Below the pieces are notes generated by a model. The model was not told the origin of the DNA, did not search any database, and saw only the letters and a program-made list of their open reading frames with translations. A stretch of 64,000 nucleotides of DNA, taken from NCBI RefSeq assembly GCF_900156105.1, contig NZ_FTMS01000008.1:1-64000 (forward strand), in the 5' to 3' direction. Positions 24,671-33,402 of the stretch are shown one piece after another. This DNA comes from Alkalispirochaeta americana. GTDB lineage: Bacteria > Spirochaetota > Spirochaetia > DSM-27196 > Alkalispirochaetaceae. The first letter of the stretch is position 1; each line of letters begins with the position of its first letter. The position numbers and the translations under genes are program-made.

Positions 24671-25206
24671 GCCCCCATACCGGAACAACCATCCGACCCT
24701 ACCGGGATAAACATCCCCACATCGACCGGAGCGCTATCGTTCTGGACGGGGTGCGCATCATCGGCGATGTCACTCTTGGTCCGGGGGTTTCCCTCTGGTA
24801 TAACACGGTTGTGCGGGGCGACGTTCACTGGGTGCGAATCGGCAGCGATACCAACATTCAGGACGGATCCATTCTTCACGTGACCCGCGAAGACCATCCC
24901 CTCTCCATAGGATGCCGGGTTACCGTGGGCCACGGCGTCTGCCTTCACGGGTGCACCATCCACGATGAGGCCTTGATCGGCATGGGCTCCACCGTCCTGG
25001 ACGGGGCGGTCGTTGAGTCCCGGTCGATGGTGGCGGCCGGTGCACTGGTTCCTCCCGGCATGGTGGTGCAGGAGGGCACCCTCGTGGGAGGCGTCCCGGC
25101 CAGGGTTCTCCGCACCCTGCGGGATGAGGAGCTCCTGGATCTGCCCGAGAGCGCCCGCCGCTACTGCGGCTACGCCCGGGACCACGCAGCGGTTATGCCC
25201 TGGTAG
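24667..25206 (+). CDS. Gamma-class carbonic anhydrase family protein
   Basis: The 179-residue protein is a left-handed beta-helix (hexapeptide repeats such as RIIGDVTLGPGVSLWYNTVVRGD). The metal-binding histidines of gamma-carbonic anhydrases are in ILHV, VGHG and LHGCTI. It may hydrate CO2 in the cytosol, although many YrdA-type members show no activity. The GTG at 24667 has AGGAGG and overlaps the stop of the preceding phosphodiesterase-like gene by 4 nt, so the two are cotranslated. The 3' end overlaps the convergent methyltransferase gene by 14 bp. Confidence 0.9.
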   Translation: MSPHTGTTIRPYRDKHPHIDRSAIVLDGVRIIGDVTLGPGVSLWYNTVVRGDVHWVRIGSDTNIQDGSILHVTREDHPLSIGCRVTVGHGVCLHGCTIHDEALIGMGSTVLDGAVVESRSMVAAGALVPPGMVVQEGTLVGGVPARVLRTLRDEELLDLPESARRYCGYARDHAAVMPW

Positions 25207-25918
25207 CAACTACGATCTGGGTCCCGCTCCCGCCAGTGAGGGGGCTGCGGTCGTACCAGCCAAACCGTTCCCGTATCTGAAACCCCGCTCCTTCCAGAAG
25301 AATCACCAGTTCCTCGGGGAAAAACATCCGCAAGGAAAAATCGAAGGGTTCCAGAGTGTCCTCTCCTTCGGCCCACCATCGCACCGACAGAACCTGCGCA
25401 AGCGCATCATAGCGGCTGCTCTCGAAGATCGGCACCTCCTCACCGGCCATGGTCACCGGGAAGAGCCCCTCGGGTTCCCTGGCGAGAAGCTCCATATCAG
25501 GGTTATGCACTGCCAGTGCCAGCACCCCCCCCGGAGAGAGCCCTCGGTGGATATTCTCCAGACACCGACGAACCCGGGCCGTTCCCGTGAGATGGGAGAG
25601 GCTATGCAAAGGAACGATCACCAGAGAGAAGGCCCCCGGCAGGGGATCGCTCATGTCCCCCACACAAAAGGAGGGATTCTCCGGACCGAGGCCGGCCCGG
25701 GCAGCACGGAGACGGGCAGCATCCACCATGGGAGGGCTTAAATCGATCCCGGTGACAGGAATACCCTCCGCCGCCAAGGGAACCGTGACCCGGCCGCTCC
25801 CGCAGGCAAGCTCGCAGACCGGACCGGTCGACTCACGGGCCAGAGCCTGGTAGAAGGGAATATCCTCAGTAAAATTGTCGTATAATTCATCGTATATCCG
25901 GGGATGGTTGTATAACAT
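25193..25918 (-). CDS. SAM-dependent methyltransferase, class I
   Basis: The 241-residue protein has the SAM-binding motif CELACGSGRVTVPLAAEGIPVTGIDLS (motifs I and II) and SLVIVPLHSLSHL (motif IV region). The substrate cannot be read from sequence. The frame continues upstream into the zwf region, but the ATG at 25918 has GAGGTG in front and starts the conserved domain. It is divergent from zwf-pgl with only 40 bp between the starts. Confidence 0.88.
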   Translation of the reverse strand: MLYNHPRIYDELYDNFTEDIPFYQALARESTGPVCELACGSGRVTVPLAAEGIPVTGIDLSPPMVDAARLRAARAGLGPENPSFCVGDMSDPLPGAFSLVIVPLHSLSHLTGTARVRRCLENIHRGLSPGGVLALAVHNPDMELLAREPEGLFPVTMAGEEVPIFESSRYDALAQVLSVRWWAEGEDTLEPFDFSLRMFFPEELVILLEGAGFQIRERFGWYDRSPLTGGSGTQIVVATRA

Positions 25919-25921
25919 TGG

Positions 25922-25951
25922 TTCACCTCGCTCTCTACCCCGTGATATGAT
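25922..25951 (+). promoter_or_regulatory. Promoter of zwf-pgl, leaderless type
   Basis: TTCACC (25922-25927), 18 bp, TATGAT (25946-25951), then 7 nt to the GTG start codon at 25959. No ribosome site is present. Confidence 0.6.
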
Positions 25952-25958
25952 TGGTGCT

Positions 25959-28172
25959 GTGAATAGACCAACCACACCTACGAGCATCGTAATCATAGGC
26001 GCCTCGGGAGACCTGGCGCGCAAGAAGTTGATCCCGGCGCTTTTCCACCTGTTCTGTAACGGCTTTCTGCCGGAACGGTTCCGGGTGGTGGGTTTTGCCA
26101 GAACCCCTCTGGATGATGAAAGCTTCCGCCAGGAGGTAGCCGAGACCCTTACCACCCGCTTTCAGCCCGAACCGGGCGAATGCGCCCTCGCCGTGGGGCA
26201 CTTTCTCAAGCGGTGCCACTATCACCAGGGCCAGTATACCAGGGCCGACGATTTTCGGACACTGGGCCGGCGAATAGAGGGACTCGCGGGCCCGCGCTCG
26301 GGCCTGCTCCTCTACATGGCAATTCCACCGGATGTGTTCCTTGATACGGCCCGCTCCATCCGGGCAGCCGGACTGGCCGACGAGGAAGAACGTCCCTGGT
26401 CCAGGGTGGTGATCGAGAAACCCTTCGGCCGTGACACCGCCAGCAGCAGTGAACTCACCCGGGCGCTGGGCAAGATATTCTCCGAAAACCAGACCTACCG
26501 AATCGACCATTACCTGGGAAAGGAGGCGATCCAGAATCTTCTGGCACTTCGCTTCGGCAACCGCATTCTGGAACCGCTCTGGAACCGGGAGCACATCGAA
26601 TCGGTGGAGATCTGCTTTTCCGAAGATATCGGCACCCAGGGGCGAGCCGGGTATTTTGACCGCTTCGGCATCATTCGTGACGTGGTCCAGAATCATCTCC
26701 TCCAGGCCCTGGCCCTGGTGGCGATGGAGCAGCCCATTCGACTCACCCCCGGGGAGATAGCCCGGGAGAAGGACCGGGTTCTGCGAGCAACCCGGCCCAT
26801 GAACGCTGCATCCACCCTGGTGGGGCAATATGAGGGGTATCGGCAGGAACCTGGCGTCCCGGAAGATTCCATCACTGAAACCTTCGTCCGGACAACCCTT
26901 CACGTAGACACGCCCCGCTGGTACGGCGTTCCCTTCGAGATCACCGCCGGAAAAGCTCTGGCAGAACGAAAAACCGAGATTCTTGTTCGCTTCCGTGATC
27001 TTCCCGTTGCTTTTTTTCCAGGAGCGGCGACAAACACCCTGCGGATCCGGATACAGCCCGATGAGGAAATTGAGCTCCAGCTGAACAACAAGGTTCCCGG
27101 GATGAACATGACCGTTACCCCCGTGGGACTGAATATGCTCTATCAGCAAGAGTTCGCAACGGCCCTCCCCGAAGCCTACGAGCGGTTGCTTCTGGACGTA
27201 CTAAGGGGAGACCGATCGCTTTTTATTCAGCAAGAGGAACTGGCTGCCGCCTGGGAGGTGGTTACACCCTACCTTCAGGAGCGGGAACGGCTCCTGAAGC
27301 GCCCCCCCGAATACCCCTACGGGTGTCAGGCTCCCCATATCTTTCTCCGCTCCGACGAGACCCCCTATCCCGGAGAGGAGGCTCCCGAAGCGACGCCTCC
27401 CGGGACGCGACCTCTCCGAAAAGAGCGGATCCGCTCCTTTCCTACAAAGGAATCGGCCAGGACAGAGCTGCAGGCAGAACTCCACTGCGCCCTGGTTCGC
27501 AAAAATCCGCAGGTCATTATGCTGGCCGGGGGTTCCACACCCCTGGAAATCTACACGGCCCTGGCTGAGGCATCTCCCCGGGGAGAGCTGGAGACAACAG
27601 GCTTTATCCTCTCCGATGACCGCCACGTTCCCCGGAACGATGAGAGGTCCAACGTTGGGGCGATCTTCCCCCTGATCTCCCGGTGGGGCCCGGCGCGTCC
27701 TCAGCTCCTTCACCCTGATCCGAACCTCCCGCCGGAGGAGGCAGCCCTGACCTTGAGTCGCCACATTGCCGATCTGGCCCGGGGCAGCTCCTCTTTTGAG
27801 CTGGGGATACTGGGAATCGGCAGCGACGGTCATACGGCAAGTCTCTTCGACCCCGCCCTGGTCCCGTTGCTCTCTCCTGAAGAGATCGGCCTTGGGCGGA
27901 TACCGCTTCGCTTTCTGGAGGAGGAAACCCCTCTGGCTCTGGCGGCAGGAATCCGCCTGGGGGTGGAGCGAGTCTCCCTGACGGCTCCAGTCCTCCTGGC
28001 CTTCCGCCGCCTTATCTTTCTTGTTCTGGGCGAAGAAAAACGGGATATCATTACCCGGATCGTCCAGGCACCCCGGGAGACCCCGGCGGGGCGGGTTTTA
28101 ATGCAGCATCCCCAGGCCCAAATCTGGACAGATATAACTCTCACCGATGGAGGATCCCATGGCTCACACTAA
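25959..28172 (+). CDS. zwf-pgl: Fused glucose-6-phosphate dehydrogenase / 6-phosphogluconolactonase
   Basis: The 737-residue chain joins the first two enzymes of the oxidative pentose-phosphate pathway. The dehydrogenase part (about 1-475) has the coenzyme motif GASGDLARKKL and the substrate/catalytic RIDHYLGKEAIQNLLALRFGN. A linker rich in Pro and Glu follows. The lactonase part (from about 490) shows MLAGGSTPLEIYTAL, DDRHVPRNDERSN and LGIGSDGHTASLF. Channelling of the unstable lactone is a likely benefit. The GTG start is fixed by the leaderless promoter and by the Rossmann fold beginning shortly after. The 3' end overlaps the malic enzyme start by 14 bp. Confidence 0.93.
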   Translation: MNRPTTPTSIVIIGASGDLARKKLIPALFHLFCNGFLPERFRVVGFARTPLDDESFRQEVAETLTTRFQPEPGECALAVGHFLKRCHYHQGQYTRADDFRTLGRRIEGLAGPRSGLLLYMAIPPDVFLDTARSIRAAGLADEEERPWSRVVIEKPFGRDTASSSELTRALGKIFSENQTYRIDHYLGKEAIQNLLALRFGNRILEPLWNREHIESVEICFSEDIGTQGRAGYFDRFGIIRDVVQNHLLQALALVAMEQPIRLTPGEIAREKDRVLRATRPMNAASTLVGQYEGYRQEPGVPEDSITETFVRTTLHVDTPRWYGVPFEITAGKALAERKTEILVRFRDLPVAFFPGAATNTLRIRIQPDEEIELQLNNKVPGMNMTVTPVGLNMLYQQEFATALPEAYERLLLDVLRGDRSLFIQQEELAAAWEVVTPYLQERERLLKRPPEYPYGCQAPHIFLRSDETPYPGEEAPEATPPGTRPLRKERIRSFPTKESARTELQAELHCALVRKNPQVIMLAGGSTPLEIYTALAEASPRGELETTGFILSDDRHVPRNDERSNVGAIFPLISRWGPARPQLLHPDPNLPPEEAALTLSRHIADLARGSSSFELGILGIGSDGHTASLFDPALVPLLSPEEIGLGRIPLRFLEEETPLALAAGIRLGVERVSLTAPVLLAFRRLIFLVLGEEKRDIITRIVQAPRETPAGRVLMQHPQAQIWTDITLTDGGSHGSH

Positions 28173-29544
28173 AAATCCCGGCGAAGACCGGAAAGACCGG
28201 GAAGACCGGGAAGCCCAGGCAAACCGCTGGGACCAGCTCGCTGTACCCTGGCACCGCCACTACCTTGGAAAGATGGAAACCGTTCCTCGCTGCGTGGTGC
28301 GCGGTATGGATGATTTCTCGGTCTGGTATTCACCAGGCGTGGCTGAGGCCTGCCAGGCGATCGCCCGGGAACCAGGCCTGGTGGATGAACTCACCAGCCG
28401 GGGAAACACCGTGGCAGTTGTATCCGATGGCTCCCGGGTTCTGGGCCTCGGAGATATCGGCCCCAAGGCAGGATTCCCCGTGATGGAGGGCAAAGCCCTG
28501 CTCTACAAATATCTGGGAGGCGTGGATAGTGTCCCCATCATGCTGAATGACCCCGATCCGGACAGCATTATCAAGACGGTTCTGAATCTGCAATCCAGCT
28601 TTGGTGGCATCAACCTGGAGGATATCGCCCAGCCCAAGTGTTTCCGCATCCTCGACACCCTGCGGAAAGAAGCGGAGATTCCCGTCTGGCACGACGACCA
28701 GCAGGGAACAGCTACGGTTACCCTGGCAGGCCTGCTCAACGCCCTGGACCTGGTGGGAAAGAAGATCGAAGACGTGCGAATCGCCTTCATCGGTGCGGGG
28801 GCAGCCAACGTAGCCTGCGCCCGCCTTATCTTCGGACGGGGCGCAGACCCCGGTCGCTGCACCATGAACGACCGCCACGGCATTCTCACCCCGGACCGGA
28901 GCGATCTCAAGGAGAATCGCCTGGAGTATCCCGAGAAGTGGGAACTCGCCGAGATGACCAACCGCGAGAGACGCACTGGCGGAACTCCCCAGGCCATGGA
29001 AGGGGCCGATGTGGTGATCGCCCTCTCCCAGCCGGGACCGGGGGTAATTCTTCCCGAATGGGTGCGCACCATGGCCGACAAGCCCATCGTCTTTCCCGAG
29101 GCAAACCCCGTTCCGGAGATTTGGCCCTGGGAAGCCCAGGAAGCAGGCGCAGCCGTGGTTGCCACGGGCCGCAGCGACTTTCCCAACCAGGTGAACAACT
29201 CGCTCTGCTTCCCCGGAATCTTCCGGGGCGCCCTGGACGTACGGGCCTCCACGATCAGCGACGGCATGTGCTTCGCCGCCGCCGAAGCCATAGCCCGACG
29301 CGCGCGAGACCACCGGGACTATGGCCCCCAGCGGATCATGCCCACCATGGAGGAGTGGGATCTCTTTGGTGATATCGCTGCCTCCGTGGGGATCACGGCG
29401 CAAAAAGAGGGGCTGGCCCGACTGACACGATCGGAGGATGAGCTCCGGGAGATGGCCCTGACCCGGATTACCCGAAGCCGGCGCATCACGGAGGTGATGA
29501 TGGAACAGGGCCTTATTCCTCCGCCGCCGGAACCAGCTACCTGA
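28159..29544 (+). CDS. Malic enzyme (malate dehydrogenase, decarboxylating)
   Basis: The 461-residue protein converts malate to pyruvate and CO2 with reduction of NAD(P). Conserved pieces are [13 protein letters not shown] with the catalytic Tyr, [17 protein letters not shown] with the Lys, [15 protein letters not shown] and [10 protein letters not shown] with metal ligands, and the dinucleotide fold [12 protein letters not shown]. It is the short bacterial form without a phosphotransacetylase domain. Its start overlaps zwf-pgl by 14 bp and has GGAGG, so the two genes form an operon dedicated to reducing power. Coenzyme preference (NADP expected) is inferred. The N-terminus contains a 9-bp repeat coding EDR/KDR/EDR. 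Confidence 0.92.
   Translation: MAHTKNPGEDRKDREDREAQANRWDQLAVPWHRHYLGKMETVPRCVVRGMDDFSVWYSPGVAEACQAIAREPGLVDELTSRGNTVAVVSDGSRVLGLGDIGPKAGFPVMEGKALLYKYLGGVDSVPIMLNDPDPDSIIKTVLNLQSSFGGINLEDIAQPKCFRILDTLRKEAEIPVWHDDQQGTATVTLAGLLNALDLVGKKIEDVRIAFIGAGAANVACARLIFGRGADPGRCTMNDRHGILTPDRSDLKENRLEYPEKWELAEMTNRERRTGGTPQAMEGADVVIALSQPGPGVILPEWVRTMADKPIVFPEANPVPEIWPWEAQEAGAAVVATGRSDFPNQVNNSLCFPGIFRGALDVRASTISDGMCFAAAEAIARRARDHRDYGPQRIMPTMEEWDLFGDIAASVGITAQKEGLARLTRSEDELREMALTRITRSRRITEVMMEQGLIPPPPEPAT
28183..28209 (+). repeat. Three 9-bp tandem repeats at the malic enzyme N-terminus
   Basis: GAAGACCGG, AAAGACCGG and GAAGACCGG are adjacent and encode the charged stretch EDRKDREDR before the conserved domain. 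Confidence 0.8.
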
Positions 29545-29607
29545 ACCAGGCAGCCACCTGAGCCAGACAGCCCGGGGGAGATTCTGCGCCCCAAAGCAGC
29601 TCCGGGG

Positions 29608-30999
29608 CTATCTCCTGCGCTCCGGGGTCGGGAGCTCCACCGTGAAGGTGGTCCCCCGGCCCCGGTCCGATTCCGCCCGAACCCGACCCCCGTGGGCAGT
29701 TACCACAGCCCGGACCAGGCTGAGGCCCAGCCCCAGACCGGTCTGTTCGGGCTGGACGGGGCCTCGGTACATCCGGTCCCAGACCCGCTCGAGCTCCTCT
29801 TTGGCCAGGCCAATCCCTGTGTCGGCCACACACAACCGCACCACCAGAGACGCCGGATCCGCCGTTCCGGTGATTCGAACCTCGCCCTGACGGCGACAAT
29901 ACTTGACAGCGTTATCCACCAGGTTTGCCACTACCTGCCGCAACCGCACAGGATCACCTGAAACAATCAGATCTTCGGGACAATCAGCCACCAGAGAAAC
30001 CTCTCTCTCCTCGGCAGCCAGTTCATAGAGATCAACCACATCGTCGATCAGGGACCGAAGCGAGAGAGCTTCCTTTTTCAGCGGCATCACCCCGCTTTCA
30101 GCCTCGGTTATATCCAGAAGGGTATTCACCAAACGAAGAATCTCGTCACTCTGCTCCACCGTTTCCACCAGAGCCTGCTCGGCCTGATCGGAGCCTCCTT
30201 CACGCAACGCCAGCTCCGCCCGGGCCCGGAGCCTCGTCAGGGGCGTCCTCAGATCGTGGGCCACGGTGTCAACGGTATTGCGAAGGCCATCAACGAGCCG
30301 TGCAATTCGGGTGAGCATGGCGTTGATCACCCCCACCAGATCCTCCAGCTCCCGCCCCCGGGCGCGTTCCTCCACCCGGCCTTCAAGCTTCCCGGTCTCC
30401 ACAATCTGCCGCGCCACGGCCGTAACCCGGTCAATGGGACGAAGCGTTCGATCGGCGATAAAAAGCCCCACCAGGAACCCCAAACCCGCCACGGCGATGG
30501 CAATTCCCAGAAAACTGCGCTCGAAAACCCGCAGAAGCCGAACCCGGTTGCGCGTGGAGACCCCCAGCTGCAAGTGATAGTCATCGGAAAGCCAGATGCC
30601 CGCCACGTCAAGCTCGTAGTTGTGGTTCGGTGACTGGAGGGTGTAGATCGTCCGGGCATCCAGGGGCAGAACCTCCAGACGCCCTACCTCAAAACCACCC
30701 CAGGTATCGGGCCAGGAAAAAAGAAGGGTATTATTTAACCGGTCCGCCACCCGGACCACTGCCAGGCGTTCTCCCACCAGAAAGGTTTCGCGGTTAATAT
30801 CCTCCTCCAGAGCCTCGAATCCCCCCGTCTGAAACTGGGCCCAATAGCCCAGCATGCGATTCTGCATATCCCGCAAATCGTCTTGCTGGAGTGTCCGATA
30901 GAGCGTAAAAAAGGTGAACCCGAAGATTCCCGCCACGCCCACCACCGTTACCAGGGTATACAAGAGCGTTACCCGAACCCGGGCCGAAAGATGTCTCAT
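29608..30999 (-). CDS. Sensor histidine kinase of a two-component system
   Basis: The 463-residue kinase has a first membrane helix near residues 10-30 and a periplasmic domain of about 130 residues. A second helix (FLGIAIAVAGLGFLVGLFIA) and a HAMP linker follow. The phosphoacceptor His is in VAHDLRTPLTRLRAR and the ATPase shows N box NLVDNAVKYC, DTGIGLAKEEL and GLGLGLSLVRAV. It is similar in layout to CusS/BaeS-type kinases. It overlaps the response regulator by 4 nt. The stimulus is unknown. Confidence 0.93.
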   Translation of the reverse strand: MRHLSARVRVTLLYTLVTVVGVAGIFGFTFFTLYRTLQQDDLRDMQNRMLGYWAQFQTGGFEALEEDINRETFLVGERLAVVRVADRLNNTLLFSWPDTWGGFEVGRLEVLPLDARTIYTLQSPNHNYELDVAGIWLSDDYHLQLGVSTRNRVRLLRVFERSFLGIAIAVAGLGFLVGLFIADRTLRPIDRVTAVARQIVETGKLEGRVEERARGRELEDLVGVINAMLTRIARLVDGLRNTVDTVAHDLRTPLTRLRARAELALREGGSDQAEQALVETVEQSDEILRLVNTLLDITEAESGVMPLKKEALSLRSLIDDVVDLYELAAEEREVSLVADCPEDLIVSGDPVRLRQVVANLVDNAVKYCRRQGEVRITGTADPASLVVRLCVADTGIGLAKEELERVWDRMYRGPVQPEQTGLGLGLSLVRAVVTAHGGRVRAESDRGRGTTFTVELPTPERRR

Positions 31000-31706
31000 G
31001 AGCGACCTCCTCCTGCGGATGCGGGCCGGCAGGAGTAGCCCACGCCCCGCACGGTATGAATCACCTTGGGATCAAAATCCCTGTCAACTTTGGCCCGGAG
31101 CCGGGAAACCAGCACATCCACCACGTTGGTCTGGGGATCAAAATCGTAGCTCCAGACGTGCTCCAGGATCATGGTCTTGGTGAGAACCTGACCGGGATGA
31201 CGAAGAAACAGCTCCAGGAGGGAGAACTCCCGAGGCTGGAGATCCAGAGGCTGGCCCTGACGGGAGACATCCCGGGAAAGAAGGTCCATGGTGATGTCGC
31301 CCTGACTCAGGGTGGTTGCCTGACCGCCGCTGGACGCTCCTGCCATGCGCGACCTCCTGATCAGAGCCTCCACCCGCACATGGAGCTCGCTGAACGAGAA
31401 GGGCTTGGTAAGATAATCGTCCCCACCGGCCCGAATCCCTGCCACCCTGTCATCCACGGTCTGGCGGGCGCTCAGAATGAGGATCGGCGTGGTCACACCT
31501 CGCCCCCGGAGCTCGCCGATCAGCCAGAGCCCGTCCTTGCCGGGAAGCATCAAATCCACCACCAGGACATCGTACTCGTTGAGACTGGCCGCCCCCAGGG
31601 CGTGTTCTGCCGACTCCAGGTGATCTACCCGGTACCCTGCCTCGCCCAACCCCTTGCGGAGATACTGGGCAATTTTTGCATCATCTTCCACTACCAATAT
31701 TCGCAC
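30996..31706 (-). CDS. OmpR-family response regulator
   Basis: The 236-residue regulator has a receiver domain beginning MRILVVEDDAKIA, with the phosphorylation Asp in VVDLMLPG and the Lys in LTKPFS. A winged-helix DNA-binding domain follows (SLLELFLRHPGQVLTKTMILEHVW, VSRLRAKVD). The GTG at 31706 was chosen because the receiver starts there and TATACT lies 7 nt upstream. The longer open frame has no support. Its promoter overlaps that of the divergent peroxiredoxin gene, which may be its target. Confidence 0.94.
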   Translation of the reverse strand: MRILVVEDDAKIAQYLRKGLGEAGYRVDHLESAEHALGAASLNEYDVLVVDLMLPGKDGLWLIGELRGRGVTTPILILSARQTVDDRVAGIRAGGDDYLTKPFSFSELHVRVEALIRRSRMAGASSGGQATTLSQGDITMDLLSRDVSRQGQPLDLQPREFSLLELFLRHPGQVLTKTMILEHVWSYDFDPQTNVVDVLVSRLRAKVDRDFDPKVIHTVRGVGYSCRPASAGGGRS

Positions 31707-31713
31707 GATCCCC

Positions 31714-31721
31714 AGTATAGT
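31714..31721. promoter_or_regulatory. Overlapping divergent -10 elements of the response regulator and peroxiredoxin genes
   Basis: AGTATAGT reads TATAGT rightward (31716-31721, 9 nt before the bcp ATG) and TATACT leftward (31719-31714, 7 nt before the regulator GTG). RNA polymerase could not occupy both at once. Confidence 0.6.
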
Positions 31722-31730
31722 ACAGAGATC

Positions 31731-32198
31731 ATGATCGATACAGGACAGACAGCACCGGATTTTACCCTTCCCGACGCTCAGGGAAATCCCGTAACACTTT
31801 CCCAATTCCGGGGAACCCCCGTGGTGGTCTATTTTTATCCCAAGGACGCCACTCCGGGATGCACCAGGGAAGCCTGCAGCTTCCGCGATAACTGGGAGGC
31901 CCTTCAGGCAGCGGGCATTCAGGTGCTGGGTATCAGCGCCGACACCCGGGAAAGCCACCAGGCCTTCGCAGAAGCCCACAACCTGCCCTTTCCCCTCCTG
32001 GCAGACCCGGAGAAAACTGTGATCATTCCCTGGGGCGCCTGGGGTACCAAGGCGATGTTTGGCAAGAAATATCAGGGCATCCTGCGCTATACCTTCATCA
32101 TTGATCGGGAGGGCCAGGTCAGAAAGATCTTCAAGAAGGTAAAGACAGCCCTCCACGCCCAGGAAATCCTGGAAGCGATACAGACACTGAATCTGTAG
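31731..32198 (+). CDS. bcp: Peroxiredoxin of the BCP/PrxQ type
   Basis: The 155-residue thiol peroxidase reduces hydrogen peroxide and organic peroxides, using thioredoxin-like reductants. The active site DATPGCTREAC carries the peroxidatic Cys44 and the resolving Cys49, as in two-Cys PrxQ proteins. The start is the ATG at 31731 directly after the -10 element, where the conserved fold begins. The old yellow enzyme gene follows 13 nt downstream with its own ribosome site, so they are likely cotranscribed as an oxidative-stress or detoxification pair. Confidence 0.94.
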   Translation: MIDTGQTAPDFTLPDAQGNPVTLSQFRGTPVVVYFYPKDATPGCTREACSFRDNWEALQAAGIQVLGISADTRESHQAFAEAHNLPFPLLADPEKTVIIPWGAWGTKAMFGKKYQGILRYTFIIDREGQVRKIFKKVKTALHAQEILEAIQTLNL

Positions 32199-32211
32199 AA
32201 CAGGAGGCTCC

Positions 32212-33336
32212 ATGGCGGGTACCAGCATCCACTCTTCTCTTGATCTTCCCCGGGGACGGGTCGTACAGAACCGTCTGGTGATGCCACCCCTGGTTATCTG
32301 GAAGGCTGGCCAGGAAGGAGTGGTTACGGAGGCTCATCTGCGCCACTACGGCGAGACTGCTCCTGGCTGCGGTCTGGTGATTGTGGAAGCCACCGCGGTG
32401 AGCCCCGAAGGGCGCCTGGCGGCAACGCAGCTGGGGCTCTTTTCGGATCACCAGATTCCGGGAATGCGCCGCCTGGCCAGGACGATCCGCCAGGCCGGAG
32501 CTCTGCCGGGAATCCAGCTCCACCACGCAGGCGCGCGGACAAACCTCGAAAAAACCTGGGGTGCCACCCCCGTGGCTCCCTCGCCGGTGGACGGCCGGGA
32601 GGATCTTCGCACCCTGGACGAAGAAGAGATCCACCGTATCCTGGAAGATTTCAGGAAAGCCTCGGAACGGGCTCTGGAGGCGGGCTTCGAGGTCCTGGAG
32701 GTTCACGGGGCCCACGGGTTCCTGGGCTCCCAGTTTCTCTCGCCCCGGACAAACCGTCGCACCGACGCCTGGGGAGGATCCCCCGATGGCAGGCTCCGCT
32801 TCCTGGGAGAAGTCCTGGCGAACCTTCGCGCCACCGCCGGAGATGATGCCCTGGTCTCCTGCCGCCTGGGCGTTGCCGAGGCCGATCCCGGTGACGGTCC
32901 GTTTCTGACGCTTTCCCAGGGGGTGGCCGCAGCGCGAGAACTTGCCCGACAGGGGCTGGAGATGATCCACGTCTCCCACGGGGGAAGCCTGCCTCGCTCT
33001 CCCTCTTCGGAAGCTCCGGGGATGGACCCGGAACTGGCCGACCCCCTGTTGCATCTGGCAAAGCCCGTGAAAGAGGCCCTGAATATTCCCGTGATCGCTA
33101 TTGGCGGAATTACCACTCCCGGAGGTGCCCAAAAAGCCCTTGACGGGGGCTACGGCGACATGATTGCCGCGGGCCGGGCCATGCTGGCCGATCCTGGCTG
33201 GGCGCGCACAAGCCGGGACGGAGACGGGCGATCCCTTCAGGTGTGCCGAAAATGCCTGCCCCGCTGTTTTCACTACACCGATCCTCCCCGGTGCCCCGCC
33301 CGAGGCGCAGCAGGAATTGCACCTCCCGGTGAGTAA
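32212..33336 (+). CDS. Old yellow enzyme family NADH:flavin oxidoreductase
   Basis: The 374-residue protein is an FMN TIM barrel. It shows NRLVMPPLV, the substrate His region GIQLHHAGART, HGAHGFLGSQFLSPRTNRRTDAWGG and the phosphate-binding IAIGGIT plus AAGRAMLADPGW. The tail has CRKCLPRCFHY and another Cys in PRCPA, but no Fe-S/FAD extension, so it is the short form that reduces electrophilic alkenes. The ribosome site AGGAGG is ideal. It is downstream of bcp. Confidence 0.9.
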   Translation: MAGTSIHSSLDLPRGRVVQNRLVMPPLVIWKAGQEGVVTEAHLRHYGETAPGCGLVIVEATAVSPEGRLAATQLGLFSDHQIPGMRRLARTIRQAGALPGIQLHHAGARTNLEKTWGATPVAPSPVDGREDLRTLDEEEIHRILEDFRKASERALEAGFEVLEVHGAHGFLGSQFLSPRTNRRTDAWGGSPDGRLRFLGEVLANLRATAGDDALVSCRLGVAEADPGDGPFLTLSQGVAAARELARQGLEMIHVSHGGSLPRSPSSEAPGMDPELADPLLHLAKPVKEALNIPVIAIGGITTPGGAQKALDGGYGDMIAAGRAMLADPGWARTSRDGDGRSLQVCRKCLPRCFHYTDPPRCPARGAAGIAPPGE

Positions 33337-33386
33337 CATCCCGGAAAACAGCTCCGGGGGGGGGAATAGCCGAGACGCAGTTCCTG

Positions 33387-33395
33387 TGGTAGCTT
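33387..33395 (+). promoter_or_regulatory. Extended -10 promoter of uup, leaderless type
   Basis: TGGTAGCTT is a TGn-extended -10 element with 7 nt to the GTG start at 33403. No good -35 or ribosome site was seen. Confidence 0.45.
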
Positions 33396-33402
33396 CTGCG
33401 GC

